DNA of 7,909 bases, from positions 1 to 7,909 of the forward strand of contig URZB01000064.1 in assembly GCA_900552295.1 (NCBI GenBank), in the 5' to 3' direction. Each line of letters opens with the position of its first letter. The first letter of the stretch is position 1. This DNA is from an uncultured Collinsella sp. (GTDB taxonomy: Bacteria > Actinomycetota > Coriobacteriia > Coriobacteriales > Coriobacteriaceae). The position numbers and the translations under genes are program-made. Below the pieces are notes generated by a model. It did no database searches. It worked only from the letters and a program-made list of their open reading frames with translations, and was not told where the DNA came from. Positions 5,952 through 7,909 of this stretch are shown here, piece after piece.

Positions 5952-6803
5952 CTACGCACGGCGGGGCTTTTGGTTGATGTGGTAGAGCTCGGCGAGACCC
6001 CGCAGCGTCAACGCGTCATCGACCGTCAGGCTATGACCGACAAGGGCCGCAAGTGCCTCGGCATCGTCGCCGGTAATGACGATGGGCACATCGCCCTCCC
6101 CCGCAGCCTTGGTCGCGCGCATGTCGGCAAGCACCATGTCGAGCATGCCGTCGATGCGTGCCACCTCGCCCAGAACCACACCCGAGCGCATGGCCTCGCG
6201 CGTGTTGCGGCCGATGACATGCGTGGGTGCCGAGGGCTCGACTTGCGGCAAGCGCGCCGCAGCGGCCGAAAGCGAACGGGCGCCGAGCGCCAGCCCCGGC
6301 GCGATGACGCCGCCCGCAAAAGTGCCGTGCGCATCGATGACCTCGATATTGGTCGTGGTGCCCAGGTCAATGACGATGCACGGCGAGCCGTAGACGGCAC
6401 GAGCCGCCACGGCGTCGGCGATGCGGTCGGGGCCGATTTCGGCCGGATCGTCGTAGTGCACGGGCATGCCGGTCTTGAGGCCCGGCCCCACGGTGAGCAC
6501 GCGCCCCGTGCAGGTGCGGGAAAGCGCCGCCTTCCACGGGCGCTCGAGCGCCGGGACCACGCAGCTCAGCACAGCAGCCGCAGGCACAAGCGCACCTGGC
6601 ATGCCCGCATCGGCCGCCAGTGCGGCCATGACCTGCACGAGACGCATGCGCGCCTCGTCTGCTGTGATGCTCGACGGCGTGGTGATCTCGCACGTCGCAA
6701 GCGGACATTCCTGCGCCGCGGCCGAATCCTCTGCAAACAGGCCAAAGCGAATGAACGTGTTGCCCACGTCGACCGTCAACATATATGCGCACCCATCAAG
6801 CAT
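5952..6803 (-). CDS. coaX: Type III pantothenate kinase
   Basis: Cytoplasmic kinase for the first step of coenzyme A synthesis: ATP-dependent phosphorylation of pantothenate to 4'-phosphopantothenate. It has the ASKHA-fold motifs of the CoaX family: DVGNT (12-16) for phosphate binding, IGPDR (123-127) with the likely catalytic D126, DLGTTTNIEVID (146-157) and GGVIAPG (164-170). The C-terminal GRNT..AMRSGVVLG block is also typical. The ATG at 6803 gives 283 residues and has GAAAGGAG 8 nt upstream; the in-frame upstream ATG at 6857 lacks such a site. M8 is a possible alternative start immediately before the DVGNT strand. In this copy the family's usual D(F/L)GTATTFD-type strand reads DLGTTTNIE, with Glu in place of the second Asp. 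It is divergent from the OPT gene, and no partner CoA gene is in the window. Confidence 0.95.
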   Translation of the reverse strand: MLDGCAYMLTVDVGNTFIRFGLFAEDSAAAQECPLATCEITTPSSITADEARMRLVQVMAALAADAGMPGALVPAAAVLSCVVPALERPWKAALSRTCTGRVLTVGPGLKTGMPVHYDDPAEIGPDRIADAVAARAVYGSPCIVIDLGTTTNIEVIDAHGTFAGGVIAPGLALGARSLSAAAARLPQVEPSAPTHVIGRNTREAMRSGVVLGEVARIDGMLDMVLADMRATKAAGEGDVPIVITGDDAEALAALVGHSLTVDDALTLRGLAELYHINQKPRRA

Positions 6804-6830
6804 CGTCGGCGCTCCTTTCGTCTGCCCAGC

Positions 6831-6836
6831 AGTATA
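6831..6836 (-). promoter_or_regulatory. Candidate -10 element for coaX
   Basis: The minus strand has TATACT (5/6 match to TATAAT) about 28 nt before the coaX ATG. This places the transcript start just upstream of the GAAAGGAG ribosome binding site. No clear -35 hexamer sits at 16-18 nt spacing, so this is only a candidate. Confidence 0.35.
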
Positions 6837-6879
6837 TCGCCTACCTAAACCAGCCATCCCAAAATAACTAGCTTGCCGC

Positions 6880-6885
6880 TATACT
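6880..6885 (+). promoter_or_regulatory. Candidate -10 element for the OPT transporter gene
   Basis: TATACT matches the -10 consensus at 5/6 positions, in the AT-richer strip between the two divergent genes. It would give a leader of about 100 nt for the OPT gene, spanning the hairpins at 6933-6977. The -35 region at 17 nt spacing (TCCCAA) is poor. Confidence 0.38.
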
Positions 6886-6932
6886 GGTGCGCGGTCGTTT
6901 GCGAGCTCACGCGGCGGCCCTTGGTAACCCGA

Positions 6933-6977
6933 CTTCCCGCGCCGTATCCGTAACGGCGCTCCCGGGGGAAGCGGATA
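6933..6977 (+). other. Structured leader of the OPT gene with possible pseudoknot
   Basis: A perfect 7-bp stem GCGCCGT/ACGGCGC (6939-6945 with 6953-6959) closes a 7-nt loop, ATCCGTA. CTTCCC (6933-6938) can pair with GGGAAG (6966-6971) to extend it from outside. The loop bases ATCCG (6946-6950) are complementary to CGGAT (6972-6976), which ends 6 nt before the AAAGGAG ribosome binding site. This allows an H-type pseudoknot next to the site of translation initiation. No T-run follows, so it is not a terminator. I do not recognise it as a known riboswitch class. Confidence 0.45.
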
Positions 6978-6995
6978 TACGCAAAGGAGTTTTAT

Positions 6996-7909
6996 ATGAG
7001 CAATCCCTCGAACCGTGCTTCGATGCGCGGGCAACTCACGCTGCGCGGCGTCGTCATCGGCGTCCTTGGCTGCGTGATCATCACGGCAAGCTCGGCCTAT
7101 ACCGCCCTCAAGATGGGCGCCCTCCCCTGGCCGATCATTTTCGCTGCCGTCATTTCGCTGTTCTTCCTGAAGCTCATGGGCAACGCCAGTCTCAACGAGG
7201 CCAACGTCACCCACACCATCATGTCCGCGGGCGCCATGGTCGCCGGCGGTCTGGCGTTTACCATCCCGGGCGCCTGGATGCTGGGCTATGCCGACCAGAT
7301 CAGCTGGCTCGACATGTTTATCGTGGCGCTCGCCGGCACCGTCTTGGGCCTTCTGGCGACAGCGCTCATCCACCGTCACTTTATCGTGGACGCCGCGCTG
7401 GAGTTCCCCACCGGCAACGCCGCAGCTCAGACCCTGCGTGCTACCGAGGCCGGCGGCAAGACCGGCAAGCAGCTCTTTGGCTCCATGGCCGTCGCCGGCA
7501 TCTACAGCGTGCTGCGCGACGCTCTGGGCGTGATGCCCAGCATGCTGTGCACGCTCAATATCCCCGGTGTGACCTTTGCCATCTACAACTCGCCCATGCT
7601 GCTCTCCATCGGCTTTTTGGTGGGCTTCGCCCCCGTCGCGTTCTGGTTTGCCGGCGCGCTGCTGGGCAACTTTGGCATCATCGTTGGCGGCACCGCTGCC
7701 GGCCTGTTCGATGTTGTGACTGCGCAGGGCATCGTCAAGTCCCTGGGTATGGGCCTCATGGTGGGCTTTGGCGTCGCCGTCGTCCTCAAGGACATCCTGC
7801 CGCAGGTCGCCGGTATCGTCCGCGGCCTCGCCGCCGACAGCTCCACCGACACCGACGAGCAGTCGCTCATCTCGGGCTCCCTCAAGCTCGACGCCGGTAT
7901 CATCGGCCT
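6996..7909 (+). CDS. OPT-family (oligopeptide/metal-chelate) transporter, N-terminal part
   Basis: Partial gene: the first 304 codons are present, and the frame stays open to the window edge. OPT transporters are polytopic membrane symporters that import small peptides or, in the YSL-like branch, metal chelates; the substrate cannot be told here. The translated start MSNPSNRASMRGQLTLRGV leads into long hydrophobic helices. Family landmarks are SSAYTALKMGALPWPIIFAAVI (32-53), the polar NEANVTHTIMSAGAMVAGGLAFTIPG block (67-92) and EFPTGNAAAQTLRAT (136-150). A glycine-rich GNFGIIVGGTAAG helix follows. A charged loop (ADSSTDTDEQS) lies near the window edge. The ATG has AAAGGAG 6 nt upstream. Full-length members usually exceed 500 residues, so nearly half or more is missing on the right. 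The gene is divergent from coaX and has a roughly 100-nt structured leader. Confidence 0.9.
   Translation, partial: MSNPSNRASMRGQLTLRGVVIGVLGCVIITASSAYTALKMGALPWPIIFAAVISLFFLKLMGNASLNEANVTHTIMSAGAMVAGGLAFTIPGAWMLGYADQISWLDMFIVALAGTVLGLLATALIHRHFIVDAALEFPTGNAAAQTLRATEAGGKTGKQLFGSMAVAGIYSVLRDALGVMPSMLCTLNIPGVTFAIYNSPMLLSIGFLVGFAPVAFWFAGALLGNFGIIVGGTAAGLFDVVTAQGIVKSLGMGLMVGFGVAVVLKDILPQVAGIVRGLAADSSTDTDEQSLISGSLKLDAGIIG

Noticed and set aside
5913..6848. 311-codon plus-strand open frame opposite coaX
   Set aside because: The minus-strand coaX reading has all family motifs. The plus-strand translation is arginine- and histidine-rich with no domain signal.
6892..6995. Known riboswitch class in the OPT leader (cobalamin, TPP, ZTP, fluoride, guanidine)
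   Set aside because: None of the conserved core sequences I know for these classes is present. The GCGCCGT/ACGGCGC stem resembles a guanidine-III stem, but the rest does not match.
6879..7379. 166-codon minus-strand open frame
   Set aside because: It is antisense to the OPT gene and its leader, and its composition is typical of a shadow frame.
1..7909. CRISPR array, tRNA, rRNA, insertion sequence, toxin-antitoxin or defence genes
   Set aside because: No regularly spaced repeats, cloverleaf or rRNA segments, transposase motifs or terminal inverted repeats around a gene were seen on either strand.

Overview
The window is most consistent with a high-GC Coriobacteriia chromosome, probably Collinsella or a close relative. 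This is inferred from protein flavour and gene content (a large polytopic membrane protein of the DUF6020 type, an AmaP-like protein, type III pantothenate kinase, and strong GGAG ribosome binding sites mixed with GTG starts). No rRNA or other marker is present to prove it. Nothing looks like a prophage, CRISPR array, insertion sequence, tRNA or defence island. This is mostly housekeeping chromosome, and the unusual material is in the intergenic DNA.

Layout: seven genes lie on the minus strand. In transcription order from right to left they are coaX (type III pantothenate kinase), a dCMP deaminase, a NifU C-terminal-like Fe-S protein, lgt (prolipoprotein diacylglyceryl transferase), a 727-residue DUF6020-like membrane protein, yebC, and an AmaP-like membrane protein. 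At the right edge a divergent plus-strand gene begins, encoding an OPT-family transporter that runs out of the window. The coaX/OPT interval (about 190 bp) carries start signals for both directions and a structured leader for the transporter.

The genes do not form one tight operon. Gaps of 80 to 170 bp separate them, and most contain a hairpin. The intrinsic terminator between yebC and amaP is clear, and its T-tract contains a perfect TATAAT. Two other hairpins sit 0 to 1 nt after the stop codons of lgt and of the DUF6020-like gene. Each carries a GGGG(A/T)CAGG core in its loop and stem, so they look like members of one REP-like family rather than ordinary terminators. A third copy of the core lies inside the last codons of the dCMP deaminase.

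Functionally the genes are mixed: coenzyme A synthesis (coaX), pyrimidine deoxynucleotide supply (dCMP deaminase), Fe-S cluster delivery (NifU-like), and envelope functions (Lgt, the DUF6020-like protein, the AmaP-like protein, the OPT transporter). YebC is a translation or transcription factor-like protein. The best leads are the pseudoknot-capable leader of the OPT gene, the GGGGWCAGG hairpins placed at stop codons, and a second hairpin-linked repeat with the core GCATATCTGGGC.
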